This document shows positions 1 to 8,957 of a stretch of 64,000 bases of DNA, one piece after another. The position numbers and the translations under genes were made by a program. The stretch comes from Sulfitobacter noctilucae (lineage in GTDB: Bacteria > Pseudomonadota > Alphaproteobacteria > Rhodobacterales > Rhodobacteraceae): positions 992,001 through 1,056,000 of the forward strand of contig NZ_JASC01000014.1 of NCBI RefSeq assembly GCF_000622365.1, read 5' to 3'. The notes beneath the pieces are model-generated. The model was not told the DNA's origin. It worked only from the letters and a program-made list of their open reading frames with translations, and ran no database searches. The first letter of the stretch is position 1. Each line of letters opens with the position of its first letter.

Positions 1-1
1 A

Positions 2-508
2 TTCGAATTGATCGAGTTGCGGTCTTTCTCGAACCTGTGGTTCTGGATCGCGCTGGCCGTGGTTTGGTCAACGGCAAGTCACTGGGTGCTTGGTGTCCCC
101 TATGACATGGTGTTGCGTGCAAAACGCCACGGCGATCAGGCGATGGTCGATCTGGAAGACATGGTGCGCATCAATGTGAATCGCTTGATTTATATCGGTC
201 AGGTGTCGGGGCTTTGGCTGGCGGCCTTTGCCTGTTTCTTCCTGACCATGCTGGCGCTTTTGGGGTTCTACTATGGAATGGAATTTGCGCAGGCCGTGTT
301 CTTGCTGGGCTTTCCGCTGTCGATCATTGGCATGCTCAGCCTCTCAACCGCCCGTGTGATCCGGTCAGATGACGAGATGGGAACCACAATGATCCGGCGG
401 CTGAACCGGCATCGCCTGTATACCCAGATCATCGGCATGATTTCGATCTTTATCACGGCCCTTTGGGGCATGTACCAGAACATGTCCATTGGCCCTTTGG
501 GCGGTTGA
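2..508 (+). CDS. Conserved membrane protein, 5' end outside window
   Basis: The frame is open to the left edge of the window, and the first in-frame start-like codon is a TTG at 8, so the true start is probably upstream and the gene is partial. The visible part (about 168 residues) has four hydrophobic segments, near residues 10-30, 61-92, 94-118 and 137-158, separated by short charged stretches, so it is very probably an inner-membrane protein. No catalytic motif is recognisable. It lies 31 bases upstream of mfd on the same strand and may be co-transcribed with it. I do not recognise a function. Confidence 0.7.
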   Translation, partial: FELIELRSFSNLWFWIALAVVWSTASHWVLGVPYDMVLRAKRHGDQAMVDLEDMVRINVNRLIYIGQVSGLWLAAFACFFLTMLALLGFYYGMEFAQAVFLLGFPLSIIGMLSLSTARVIRSDDEMGTTMIRRLNRHRLYTQIIGMISIFITALWGMYQNMSIGPLGG

Positions 509-539
509 CACCCGGCCCGCCAGCGCCAATTGAACGGCC

Positions 540-3500
540 ATGACCGAAAACAGCAAAATCACCCTCTCCGGCGTGCCCGAAGGTTTCGACGCCCGCGCCA
601 TTCTGGACGAGGTCGCCCGCAGCGGCCCGGTGCTTCATGTGGCCCGCGATGCCAAACGGATGGCCGCGATGCAGGCGGCACTGGCGTTCTTCGCGCCCGA
701 CATGCCCGTGGTGATCTTTCCCGGTTGGGATTGCCTGCCTTATGACCGTGTCTCTCCCAACGCCGATATCTCGGCCCAGCGGATGGCAACGTTGGCGGCC
801 TTGGTGCACGGGATGCCGGAGCAGTTCATTCTGCTGACCACACTAAACGCAGCGACACAGCGGGTTCCCGCGCGCAGCGTGTTGCGCGATGCGGCATGGT
901 CCGCGCAGGTGGGCGGGCGCGTGGATGAAGCGGCGTTGCGGGCGTTTCTGGTGCGTATGGGTTTTGTGCAAAGCCCCACGGTGATGGAACCCGGCGACTA
1001 CGCGATCCGGGGGGGTATCATCGACATCTACCCGCCCGGCGATCTGGGGCCTGTCCGGCTCGATCTGTTTGGCGATACGCTGGACGGTGCCCGCCGGTTC
1101 GACCCCGAAACCCAGCGGACGACAGAAAAGCTGGACGTGGTCGAGCTGGCCCCGGTCAGCGAGGTTATTCTGGACGAGCCCGCGATCACGCGCTTCCGTC
1201 AAAACTACCGGATCGAATTTGGCGCAGCAGGCACGGATGACCCTTTGTACGAGGCGGTCTCGGCTGGCAGCAAACGACAGGGTGCCGAGCACTGGCTCGC
1301 ATTTTTTCACGAAAGCATGGAGACCCTGTTCGATTATCTGCCCCGCGCAACGATCACGCTGGACGATCAGGTGACCGCATCAAGATTGGCCCGGTGGGAT
1401 AGCATCGTGGATCAATACGAGACCCGCAAAAACGCGATGAGCAACCGCTCGAAAATGGACAGCGTTTATAAACCCGCCCCGCCCGAGGGTCTCTATCTTG
1501 ATGACGAGGCGTGGTTGCTGGCAACGCAGGATCACCGCGTGATCCAGTTTCACCCGCTGCCACAGCCGACGGGCCCGGGCGTGCTGGATGCCGGTGGACG
1601 GATTGGGCGCAGTTTTGCGCCGGAGCGCCAGCAGGAATCCATCAGTCTTTTCGGCGCCCTAGCGAGCCATATCAAAGATAAACTCCAAGATGGGCCCGTA
1701 TTGATTGCCAGTTTTTCCGAAGGTGCGCGCGAACGTCTGACTGGATTGATCGAAGATGAAGGGCTTGCCGAAGCGATTCCCGTGCCTAATGCCAGCCGGA
1801 TCGGTAAGCGCGGCCTGCATCTGGCCGTTTGGGCGCTGGAACAGGGGTTCGAGGCCAAGGGCCTGACGGTGATCTCGGAGCAGGACGTGCTTGGCGATCG
1901 GCTGGTACGTGGGCCCAAACGCAAAAAACGCGCCGAAAACTTCCTCACAGAAGCGCAAAGCCTAACACCTGCCGATCTAGTGGTGCATGTGGATCACGGC
2001 ATTGGCCGATATCTGGGCATGGAAGTGATCACCGCTGCGGGTGCGGCACATGAATGTTTGCTGCTGGAATACGCCGAGAATTCAAAACTGTACCTGCCGG
2101 TCGAGAATATCGAACTGCTGAGCAAATACGGCCATGAAGAGGGGCTGTTGGACAAGTTGGGCGGCGGTGCCTGGCAGTCCAAGAAGGCCAAGCTGAAAGA
2201 GCGCATCCGCGAGATGGCCGACAAGCTGATCCGCATCGCCGCGGAACGGGCGCTGCGCAAGGCTCCTGTGCTGGAGCCGCCACCCGGCATGTGGGACGCT
2301 TTTGCGGCGCGGTTCCCCTATGCCGAAACGGACGACCAGCTTCGGGCCATCGGGGATGTGGTCGATGACATGACCAGCGGCAATCCGATGGACCGGCTCA
2401 TTTGCGGCGATGTGGGCTTTGGCAAAACCGAAGTGGCGATGCGGGCTGCCTTTATCGCCGCGATGTCGGGCGTGCAGGTCGCTGTGATCGCTCCGACGAC
2501 GCTGCTGGCGCGGCAGCATTACAAAAGCTTTGCCGAACGGTTTCACGGCTTTCCCATCGAAGTGCGCACGCTCAGCCGGTTTGTCAGTGCCAAGGATGCT
2601 GCCGCGACCAAGGAAGGCATGGCGAAGGGCACCGTTGATATCGTGATCGGCACCCATGCGTTGCTCGCCAAGGGGATCAAATTTCAGAACCTCGGGCTGC
2701 TGGTGATCGACGAAGAACAGCATTTCGGAGTGCAGCACAAAGAGCGCCTCAAAAGCCTGCGCACCGACATTCACGTGCTGACCCTGACCGCCACGCCAAT
2801 TCCGCGCACCCTGCAATTGTCGCTGACCGGCGTGCGCGACCTTAGCATCATTGGCACACCGCCGGTGGACCGTCTGGCGATCCGCACCTATGTCAGCGAA
2901 TTTGACACGGTGACCCTGCGCGAGGCGCTATTGCGCGAACATTATCGTGGCGGCCAGTCGTTCTATGTGGTGCCGCGCATCTCTGATCTGCCGGAGATTG
3001 AGGCCTTCCTGAAAGACCAGCTGCCGGAACTTACCTATGTGGTCGCACATGGGCAGATGGCGGCAGGCGAACTCGATGATCGCATGAACGCCTTCTACGA
3101 TGGAAAATTCGATATTCTACTGGCCACGACAATCGTTGAATCCGGTCTGGATATTCCCACCGCCAATACAATGATCGTGCATCGCGCCGATATGTTCGGA
3201 CTTGCCCAGCTCTATCAGATCCGGGGCCGCGTGGGCCGGTCCAAGACCCGCGCCTATGCCTATCTGACCACCAAGCCACGCGCCAAGCTGACGCCGCTGG
3301 CCGAAAAACGTCTGCGGGTGCTGGCCTCCCTCGATACCTTGGGTGCCGGGTTTACGCTGGCGTCCCAGGACATGGACATTCGCGGCGCGGGCAACCTTCT
3401 GGGCGAGGAACAATCAGGCCAGATGCGCGATGTCGGCTTTGAAATGTACCAATCCATGCTGGAAGAGGCGATTGCCAAGATCAAAGCAGGCGAAATGGAA

Positions 3501-4007
3501 GGCCTGTCCGAAGCGGACGAGCAATGGGCACCACAGATCAATCTGGGCGTGCCCGTGCTGATCCCCGAAGCCTATGTGCCCGATCTGGACGTGCGGCTGG
3601 GCCTCTACCGCCGCCTGTCTGGCTTAAGCACCAAGGTCGAGCTGGAAGGTTTTGCCGCCGAGTTGATCGACCGGTTCGGCCCTCTGCCCAAGGAAGTGAA
3701 CACCCTGATGCTGGTGGTTCGCATCAAAGCAATGTGCAAACGCGCTGGCATCGCCAAACTGGACGGCGGACCGAAAGGGGCCACGGTGCAGTTCCACAAC
3801 GACAAATTCGCCTCGCCTGAAGGGTTGGTTCAGTTCATCCAGGACCAGCGCGGTTTGGCCAAGGTGAAAGACAACAAGATTGTCGTACGACGAGATTGGA
3901 AATCCGATGCGGACAAGATCAAGGGCGGCTTTGCCATCGCCCGTGATCTGGCCGAACATGTGATCGCCTTGGAAAAGCAGCGTAAAAAGGTAAAGGGCGC
4001 GGCCTGA
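540..4007 (+). CDS. mfd: Transcription-repair coupling factor Mfd
   Basis: Mfd is a DNA translocase that removes stalled RNA polymerase at lesions and recruits UvrA. The 1155-residue protein has the normal family length. The N-terminal part is the UvrB-like module. An RNA-polymerase-interaction (CarD-like) region starts near residue 478 with LVVHVDHGIGRY. The superfamily 2 helicase core has Walker A GDVGFGKT at 623-630 and a DEEQ box at about 724-727. Helicase motif TATPIPRTL follows, and QIRGRVGRS is the motif VI region. The C-terminal TRCF domain occupies roughly the last 150 residues. The ATG at 540 is the natural start. The gene converges on the MFS gene with only six bases between them. 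Confidence 0.97.
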   Translation: MTENSKITLSGVPEGFDARAILDEVARSGPVLHVARDAKRMAAMQAALAFFAPDMPVVIFPGWDCLPYDRVSPNADISAQRMATLAALVHGMPEQFILLTTLNAATQRVPARSVLRDAAWSAQVGGRVDEAALRAFLVRMGFVQSPTVMEPGDYAIRGGIIDIYPPGDLGPVRLDLFGDTLDGARRFDPETQRTTEKLDVVELAPVSEVILDEPAITRFRQNYRIEFGAAGTDDPLYEAVSAGSKRQGAEHWLAFFHESMETLFDYLPRATITLDDQVTASRLARWDSIVDQYETRKNAMSNRSKMDSVYKPAPPEGLYLDDEAWLLATQDHRVIQFHPLPQPTGPGVLDAGGRIGRSFAPERQQESISLFGALASHIKDKLQDGPVLIASFSEGARERLTGLIEDEGLAEAIPVPNASRIGKRGLHLAVWALEQGFEAKGLTVISEQDVLGDRLVRGPKRKKRAENFLTEAQSLTPADLVVHVDHGIGRYLGMEVITAAGAAHECLLLEYAENSKLYLPVENIELLSKYGHEEGLLDKLGGGAWQSKKAKLKERIREMADKLIRIAAERALRKAPVLEPPPGMWDAFAARFPYAETDDQLRAIGDVVDDMTSGNPMDRLICGDVGFGKTEVAMRAAFIAAMSGVQVAVIAPTTLLARQHYKSFAERFHGFPIEVRTLSRFVSAKDAAATKEGMAKGTVDIVIGTHALLAKGIKFQNLGLLVIDEEQHFGVQHKERLKSLRTDIHVLTLTATPIPRTLQLSLTGVRDLSIIGTPPVDRLAIRTYVSEFDTVTLREALLREHYRGGQSFYVVPRISDLPEIEAFLKDQLPELTYVVAHGQMAAGELDDRMNAFYDGKFDILLATTIVESGLDIPTANTMIVHRADMFGLAQLYQIRGRVGRSKTRAYAYLTTKPRAKLTPLAEKRLRVLASLDTLGAGFTLASQDMDIRGAGNLLGEEQSGQMRDVGFEMYQSMLEEAIAKIKAGEMEGLSEADEQWAPQINLGVPVLIPEAYVPDLDVRLGLYRRLSGLSTKVELEGFAAELIDRFGPLPKEVNTLMLVVRIKAMCKRAGIAKLDGGPKGATVQFHNDKFASPEGLVQFIQDQRGLAKVKDNKIVVRRDWKSDADKIKGGFAIARDLAEHVIALEKQRKKVKGAA

Positions 4008-4013
4008 AGCGGC

Positions 4014-5246
4014 CTACTCTGCAGCTGCCGCAGACATCCGCTCCAGCTTGCCCAGATAAAGCATCAGAGCCAAGCCGAGTGCGGCCATGACCAGCACCGA
4101 CAGCACCAGGGGGCTGATCGAGCCGTCAAAAAGCAATCCGACCGGCGATGCAATGAAGGCTGCAAGCACGGTGGACACCGCTGCGACCACGGAGGCCGCG
4201 ATGCCTGCGATGTGGCCCATCGGTTCCATTGCAATCGCGTTGAGGTTGCCCAAGGTCAGTCCGGCCTGAAAGAATAGACAGGTCTGAAACACTACGAACG
4301 TCGCAAAGCCATAAGGTTCGGGCAAAGCGCCGAGGTCGAGGCTGAGGATGACCGTGGACAGGACGACTTGCGCGGCCAGCGTTACAGTCACCATGCGGCG
4401 CATACCGAACCGTCCGACCAATGCAGCGTTCAACAGGCTGCCACTGCCTGCGAGGATGCCGACAGCGCAGAACCAGTACGGAAAGCTCTCCGCCCGGTCA
4501 TAGACTTCGGCATAGATGGGATGGACCATCAAAAGGATGCTGAACAGCATCCCCATCGCCAGAGATTGTGTCAAAATGGAAATCCGCACCGCAGGATGGG
4601 CAAAGATTTCGCGCGTGGCGGCCAGCATCAGGTTAAAGCGTACAGGGCGACGCTCGGGTGTAGGCAGGGTTTCGGGCATCCGGAAGCCCATCCAGATGGT
4701 TGAAAATGTGCAGAACAGAATGAAGGCCAGAAAAATACCCCGCCAGCCAAAGCCTTCGATGATGAAGGACCCTGCCAGCGGTGCCATGGCGGGTATGACG
4801 GTGAAGATCATCATCACGATCGACACGACCTTGGCCATTTCCCGGCCCTTGAACAGATCGCGCACGATGGCTACCGATACGATCCGTGGCCCAGCCGCAC
4901 CAAGCCCTTGAAACACCCGCGCCAACAACATCAATTCCAGCGACGAACTGGCCCATGCCACGGAGGCCGAGATAATATAGATGCCCATCCCGAGGTAGAT
5001 GATCGGCCTGCGCCCATATGCATCCGACAATGGACCCGCAAGCAATGTGCCCACGCCCATTCCGAACACAAAGGACGTCAGGATCAGCCCGGCGCGGTTC
5101 GCGTCCGTCGGTGTAAGCTCCGTCGCAATATCGGGCAGGGCGGGCAGCATGGCGTCGATGGAGAAGGCCACCGTGGCAAACATCACTGCGATAAGTGCGA
5201 CAAATTCAAGCCGGCTCATGGTGAGCGCAGGGGTCTGGGTGGTCAT
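4014..5246 (-). CDS. MFS exporter, Bcr/CflA drug-resistance family
   Basis: A 410-residue proton-driven major facilitator protein with about twelve hydrophobic segments. The N-terminal sequence FSIDAMLPALPDI and the loop GPLSDAYGRRPI are typical of the Bcr/CflA multidrug subfamily, which exports drugs such as bicyclomycin or chloramphenicol in known members. I take the ATG at 5246 rather than a TTG at 5264, because the usual N terminus begins shortly before the first membrane helix and GGAG lies upstream. The substrate cannot be told from sequence. It is probably a single gene: the next leftward gene ends 100 bases upstream. Confidence 0.88.
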   Translation of the reverse strand: MTTQTPALTMSRLEFVALIAVMFATVAFSIDAMLPALPDIATELTPTDANRAGLILTSFVFGMGVGTLLAGPLSDAYGRRPIIYLGMGIYIISASVAWASSSLELMLLARVFQGLGAAGPRIVSVAIVRDLFKGREMAKVVSIVMMIFTVIPAMAPLAGSFIIEGFGWRGIFLAFILFCTFSTIWMGFRMPETLPTPERRPVRFNLMLAATREIFAHPAVRISILTQSLAMGMLFSILLMVHPIYAEVYDRAESFPYWFCAVGILAGSGSLLNAALVGRFGMRRMVTVTLAAQVVLSTVILSLDLGALPEPYGFATFVVFQTCLFFQAGLTLGNLNAIAMEPMGHIAGIAASVVAAVSTVLAAFIASPVGLLFDGSISPLVLSVLVMAALGLALMLYLGKLERMSAAAAE

Positions 5247-5345
5247 ATCTCGGGCTCCGGACAAGTATCCGCAGCGATCGTCTTAGCGGCACTGCCAGAG
5301 GGCTAATCGAAAAACCTATCCACCACAATAGGTTGAACCGACTTT

Positions 5346-5771
5346 CTAGCCGACAGCCAGTCGCACGCCCGAATTTTGAACATATCTTAGGGTAGGTCGT
5401 GACGATGTACGGGGTACATAAAGCACCTGTGCTATGTCGCTCAAATCATCCAAAGCGCCGCGATGTTCAGCGCCCATCGCAAGGGTCGATACGTTGTAAT
5501 TGACGATATCCGTGCGTTTCTGCGCCGGATCGTTCTCTGCGATGACCCGGCTGACAAACCGGCAGTTTTCAAGCACTGCCCGCCGCGCAGCAAAGGGCAT
5601 GTCGCAAGGACAGCCACTGGCTTCGGCCAGCGCATCAGTCGTGCAGCCAACAATAAGCTCGGTGCCCAAGGTGGAGAGTTTGCGCAAGAAACCAATGTGT
5701 TCCTGGTGGAACAGATCAAAGCGTCCATAGGTCAGGAGCGTGCGGGGCAAACGGCGCGGGGCCGCGCTCAT
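5346..5771 (-). CDS. Cytidylyltransferase-like nucleotidyltransferase
   Basis: A 141-residue protein of the HxGH nucleotidyltransferase superfamily. The sequence LTYGRFDLFHQEHIGFL near residues 13-29 is the N-terminal motif of the glycerol-3-phosphate/ethanolamine-phosphate cytidylyltransferase group (usually GxFDxxHxGH), and GCTTDALAE matches the following strand. The C-terminal region YVPRTSSRPTLR resembles the nucleotide-binding ISxTxxR motif in degenerate form. Family members activate a polyol or amino-alcohol phosphate with CTP for envelope or lipid synthesis. The substrate here is unknown. The start codon overlaps the stop of the small upstream ORF (ATGA at 5768-5771), which suggests coupling. 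Confidence 0.75.
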   Translation of the reverse strand: MSAAPRRLPRTLLTYGRFDLFHQEHIGFLRKLSTLGTELIVGCTTDALAEASGCPCDMPFAARRAVLENCRFVSRVIAENDPAQKRTDIVNYNVSTLAMGAEHRGALDDLSDIAQVLYVPRTSSRPTLRYVQNSGVRLAVG

Positions 5772-5959
5772 GCGCGAATGCCGGAGTGCGTATAGGCCGC
5801 AGATCCGACTTCATTGCGCCAGATCGCCTTTAATCCTTCACTGGCAGGCGTACTCGAAAGCTCTACCACGCAGCGCAATGGTCCCGCCTGTACGTCGCAT
5901 AATGCCGATGTGATATGAATAACCGTCACCGTTTCCGGTGGTATCTGCCTGTCTGCCAT
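5768..5959 (-). CDS. Small hypothetical ORF coupled to the nucleotidyltransferase
   Basis: A 63-codon ORF from an ATG at 5959, or 83 codons if a GTG at 6019 is used. The product has no recognisable motif and no membrane segment. The main support is position: its stop overlaps the start of the downstream nucleotidyltransferase by four bases. The ribosome-binding site is weak and composition is not decisive. It may be a real small protein, a translational coupling ORF, or chance. Confidence 0.35.
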   Translation of the reverse strand: MADRQIPPETVTVIHITSALCDVQAGPLRCVVELSSTPASEGLKAIWRNEVGSAAYTHSGIRA

Positions 5960-6085
5960 GTGCCCGCTCGTTTTTGCCGTCGAGGTCTGATGCCTCTTAT
6001 AGGCAGAATCGTAGGTCACCCGGCGCAGATTGGCAAAGCCCTGATTATGCTGCGTCTGCGTGCTGTGGCTGGAATGCCATAGAAA

Positions 6086-6727
6086 TCACCCGGCTTCGGA
6101 CAACTCGGCAATAACCTTTGCCCAAAGATCAGGCGGCTGTGCGCCCGGCACGGCATGTTTGCCCCCGACGATGAATGTGGGGACCGAAGAAATCCCCATC
6201 TTGCGGCTATGCGCGTCGCGCTCGCGGATGGATTGCGCATCCTCGTCGGTGTTCAGAAGGCGCGTGACCACGGCGGCGTCCATTTCGATGCCATCGGCGA
6301 TATCGGCCAGCACCTCGTGATCGCCAATGTCACGGGCATCGACGAAATAGGCCTGAAACAGTGCCGCAACAGCGGCGGTTTGTCGGCCCTCGATCCCGGC
6401 CCAGTGGATCAGGCGGTGGGCATCCAGCGTGTTCGGCGTGCGCTTCATCGCCTCGAAATTGATGTTCAGACCGGCTTTTTCAGCGTGTTCGACCACCGGC
6501 GCATAGGCCTTGACCGCTGCTTCCTTGCCGCTAAATTTGCCCTCGAGATAGGCGCGACGGTCCATGCCGCCCGCAGGCATATCGGGGTTCAGCTGGAACG
6601 GATGCCATTCGATCACAAAGGGATGGTCAGGGTGATCTGCCAAGGCCACATCCAGGTGTTTCTTGCCGATATAACACCAAGGGCAAATCGGATCGGACAT
6701 GATATCAAGCTTGATGGTGTTGGTCAT
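6086..6727 (-). CDS. DsbA-family oxidoreductase (FrnE-like)
   Basis: A 213-residue thioredoxin-fold protein without a signal peptide, so probably cytoplasmic. The CPWC redox motif is at residues 15-18 (SDPICPWCYIGKKHL), followed by the helical insertion of the DsbA/FrnE/HCCA-isomerase family. The segment GISSVPTFIVGG near residue 180 carries the cis-proline loop. FrnE-like proteins are cytosolic disulfide oxidoreductases or isomerases. The start overlaps the stop of the upstream acyl-CoA ligase (ATGA, 6724-6727), so the two are translationally coupled. The physiological substrate is unknown. Confidence 0.9.
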   Translation of the reverse strand: MTNTIKLDIMSDPICPWCYIGKKHLDVALADHPDHPFVIEWHPFQLNPDMPAGGMDRRAYLEGKFSGKEAAVKAYAPVVEHAEKAGLNINFEAMKRTPNTLDAHRLIHWAGIEGRQTAAVAALFQAYFVDARDIGDHEVLADIADGIEMDAAVVTRLLNTDEDAQSIRERDAHSRKMGISSVPTFIVGGKHAVPGAQPPDLWAKVIAELSEAG

Positions 6728-8214
6728 GAAAAGCGTCCCGCTTCAAAGTCTGCGCGCAACTGTCTGCGCAAGATTTTACCGTTGCCGCCCGTGGGTAAGG
6801 CATCGACATGGATAAAGAGACGCGGCTGCTTATACCGCGCCAGTGTCTCTTTTGCGTAATCGGTTAGTTTATAGTTATTCAGCGGCGCGGCCGCGGTATA
6901 GAAGGCGGCAATCACGGCGGTGCCTTTTTTGACCTCAACCTCGGTCACGCCAACGCTGGTGATGCCCTCCATACCCAGCAGCGTTTCCTCGACCTCAAGG
7001 GGTGAGACCCGAAACCCACCCGCGTTCATCATATCATCATTGCGGCCCAGATAGGTGATCTGGCCGTCCTCATCCATCATCCCCTGATCGCCGGTCAGAA
7101 ACCAATCGGCCTGAAAGCGCTCTTTCCAGAGTTTGGGGGCGTCTAGGTATCCCAGCGCCAGACCCGGATCGGAGCGGTGAATGGCGATGGTGCCGGGTGT
7201 ATTGGTGCGGGCTGGCCCTTTGGCCGTCAGGATCGCCACCTCGCGGCCCGGTTGCGCGGTACCGATGGCGCCGTCTTTGGCCGGGGTCGTCGGACTGCCC
7301 GAGATGAAGGTCGAACATTCCGACATGCCGAACGCCTCAAACACTGGCGTATTGGTGGCTTCGGCCCAGGCCGCACGCACAGCGGCCGTCATCTTTTCTC
7401 CAGCACTCAGGCCGTGACGCAGATGCGGCAGATAGGCGGGCGGCATGTCGCGCAGCATCTGGCGGTAAACGCCAGGGGCGGCGGCAAAGATCGTGGCGGC
7501 GTGCTCTTTGATCAGGCCGGGCAGGGCTTGCGGTAGCGTGCCGGGGGCGGGGATCAGCGCGGTTGCGCCGCGCGTCCAGGGATCCATCAAACCGGTGCCC
7601 AGCGTGTAGGTCCAATTGAAGGCTCCTGCATGCAACAGGCTGTCCTCGGAGGTTAGCCCGTACCACCCGTCAAACATCATCGCCCGCGCCGTGATCGCCC
7701 GATGCGCATGCATCACCGCCGAAGGTGTGCCGGAGGTGCCGGAGGTGTAGATGATGTAGCCCAACCGTTCGGGATCGCCCATGTGATACTCTGCCGGGGG
7801 CAGATCCCGCATGGCACGCAGGGCGCCGAGCGGGATGGTATTGGGCGCTTCAGGACAGGGCACGCCGGGGTCGTGCAGAATGGCCGCTGGTTTGAGGCCG
7901 ATGATAATCTTGGCCACTTCCGGTTCCGTCAAGGCGGCAGCGGTGGGCACAGGCACCAAACCTGCGGCCAAAGCGCCCAGATAGGCGAGCGGGAAATCAG
8001 GCGTATTGCCCAGCCGCATCAAAACGATTTCGCCCGGGCTCAGCCCATGTTCAAGCAGCCCCGTTGCCGTGCCGCGCACCGCAGCGATCAGACGGGCATA
8101 GGTCCAATCCTCTGTGCCGTCCTTAGACAGCAAAGACAGGGCGACCTTGTCGGGGGTCGCGATGCCGGCGCTCAACACATAGGCGGCAAGGTTGAAGGGG
8201 TCTGTGGCACTCAT
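6724..8214 (-). CDS. AMP-dependent acyl-CoA synthetase (benzoate/medium-chain type)
   Basis: A 496-residue member of the adenylate-forming enzymes, which activate a carboxylic acid with ATP and transfer it to CoA. The P-loop YTSGTSGTPS is at residues 156-165, with Ser where most members have Lys at the end of the motif. FEAFGMSE is the A5 motif, WFLTGDQG the A7 motif and GRNDDMMNAGGFRVSPLEVE the hinge. The C-terminal GGNGKILRRQL holds the catalytic Lys. An upstream extension to 8403 would overlap the divergent regulator, so I choose the ATG at 8214. The nearest known group is benzoate-CoA ligase and medium-chain acyl-CoA synthetases. It is likely controlled by the divergent XRE-cupin protein. 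Confidence 0.88.
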   Translation of the reverse strand: MSATDPFNLAAYVLSAGIATPDKVALSLLSKDGTEDWTYARLIAAVRGTATGLLEHGLSPGEIVLMRLGNTPDFPLAYLGALAAGLVPVPTAAALTEPEVAKIIIGLKPAAILHDPGVPCPEAPNTIPLGALRAMRDLPPAEYHMGDPERLGYIIYTSGTSGTPSAVMHAHRAITARAMMFDGWYGLTSEDSLLHAGAFNWTYTLGTGLMDPWTRGATALIPAPGTLPQALPGLIKEHAATIFAAAPGVYRQMLRDMPPAYLPHLRHGLSAGEKMTAAVRAAWAEATNTPVFEAFGMSECSTFISGSPTTPAKDGAIGTAQPGREVAILTAKGPARTNTPGTIAIHRSDPGLALGYLDAPKLWKERFQADWFLTGDQGMMDEDGQITYLGRNDDMMNAGGFRVSPLEVEETLLGMEGITSVGVTEVEVKKGTAVIAAFYTAAAPLNNYKLTDYAKETLARYKQPRLFIHVDALPTGGNGKILRRQLRADFEAGRFS

Positions 8215-8237
8215 ACCAGATGCGCTAGCCCAAGCGC

Positions 8238-8252
8238 CCTTGCGTTGCAAGG
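8238..8252. promoter_or_regulatory. Palindromic operator candidate between ligase and XRE-cupin gene
   Basis: The sequence CCTTGC-GTT-GCAAGG is a perfect 6-3-6 inverted repeat in the 65-base gap between two divergent genes. It contains TTGC-N3-GCAA, similar in style to sites bound by XRE-family acyl-CoA-responsive regulators such as PccR (TTTGC/GCAAA half sites). Autoregulation and control of the ligase is inference. Confidence 0.5.
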
Positions 8253-8279
8253 TGCGGGCAGGAACGGTATAGCCGAAGC

Positions 8280-8903
8280 ATGAGCGAAAATGCATCTTCC
8301 AACATGATCCGCATCGCCCGCGAAAGCGGCGAGGACGAGACATCTCCCCCGGTTGATCTGGGCGCGCGCGTGCGCGAATTGCGCAAGGCACGGGGCTGGA
8401 CACTGGAACAGGCGGCGGGGCAGGCGGGGTTGGCCCGCTCGACCCTTAGCAAGATCGAGAACGGGCAGATGTCGCCCACCTATGATGCATTGAAAAAACT
8501 GGCGGTGGGGCTGGAGATTTCAGTGCCGCAGCTGTTTACGCCTCCTGCGGCGGAAAAGATCAACGGACGCATGGCGGTGACGAAATCAGGCGATGGTTCG
8601 GCCAAGGCCACGACGACCTATGAGCACGAATTGTTGGGCGACACCTTGCGCAAAAAGCAAATGCTGCCCTATCGCGCTCGCATCCGCGCCCGCTCTATGG
8701 AGGAGTTCGACGGCTGGGTGCGCCACGACGGCGAAGAATTCCTTTATGTGCTGACCGGCGTCATCACCCTGTTCACGGAATTCTACGAGCCCGTCGAGCT
8801 ACGGCGCGGTGACAGCGCCTACTACGATGCAACGATGGGACATAACGTGGTATCGACCAGCGCTGAAGATGCGACGATCCTCTGGGTGACATCACTGGTC
8901 TGA
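8280..8903 (+). CDS. XRE-cupin transcriptional regulator
   Basis: A 207-residue regulator with an N-terminal helix-turn-helix domain (about residues 30-83; ARSTLSKIENGQMSPTYDAL is the recognition region) and a C-terminal cupin ligand-binding barrel (about 125-205; GEEFLYVLTGVITLF and RRGDSAYYDA). This architecture is common in alphaproteobacterial regulators of amino-acid, polyamine or short-chain acid metabolism. It is transcribed away from the acyl-CoA ligase at 6724-8214, and the intergenic 15-bp palindrome is a plausible common operator. The effector is unknown but may be the substrate of that ligase. Confidence 0.9.
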   Translation: MSENASSNMIRIARESGEDETSPPVDLGARVRELRKARGWTLEQAAGQAGLARSTLSKIENGQMSPTYDALKKLAVGLEISVPQLFTPPAAEKINGRMAVTKSGDGSAKATTTYEHELLGDTLRKKQMLPYRARIRARSMEEFDGWVRHDGEEFLYVLTGVITLFTEFYEPVELRRGDSAYYDATMGHNVVSTSAEDATILWVTSLV

Positions 8904-8957
8904 GCGCCGGATGCGGCGTCGTCTCCAGTTGCGAAATGACGATATATTGCAAGCAGG

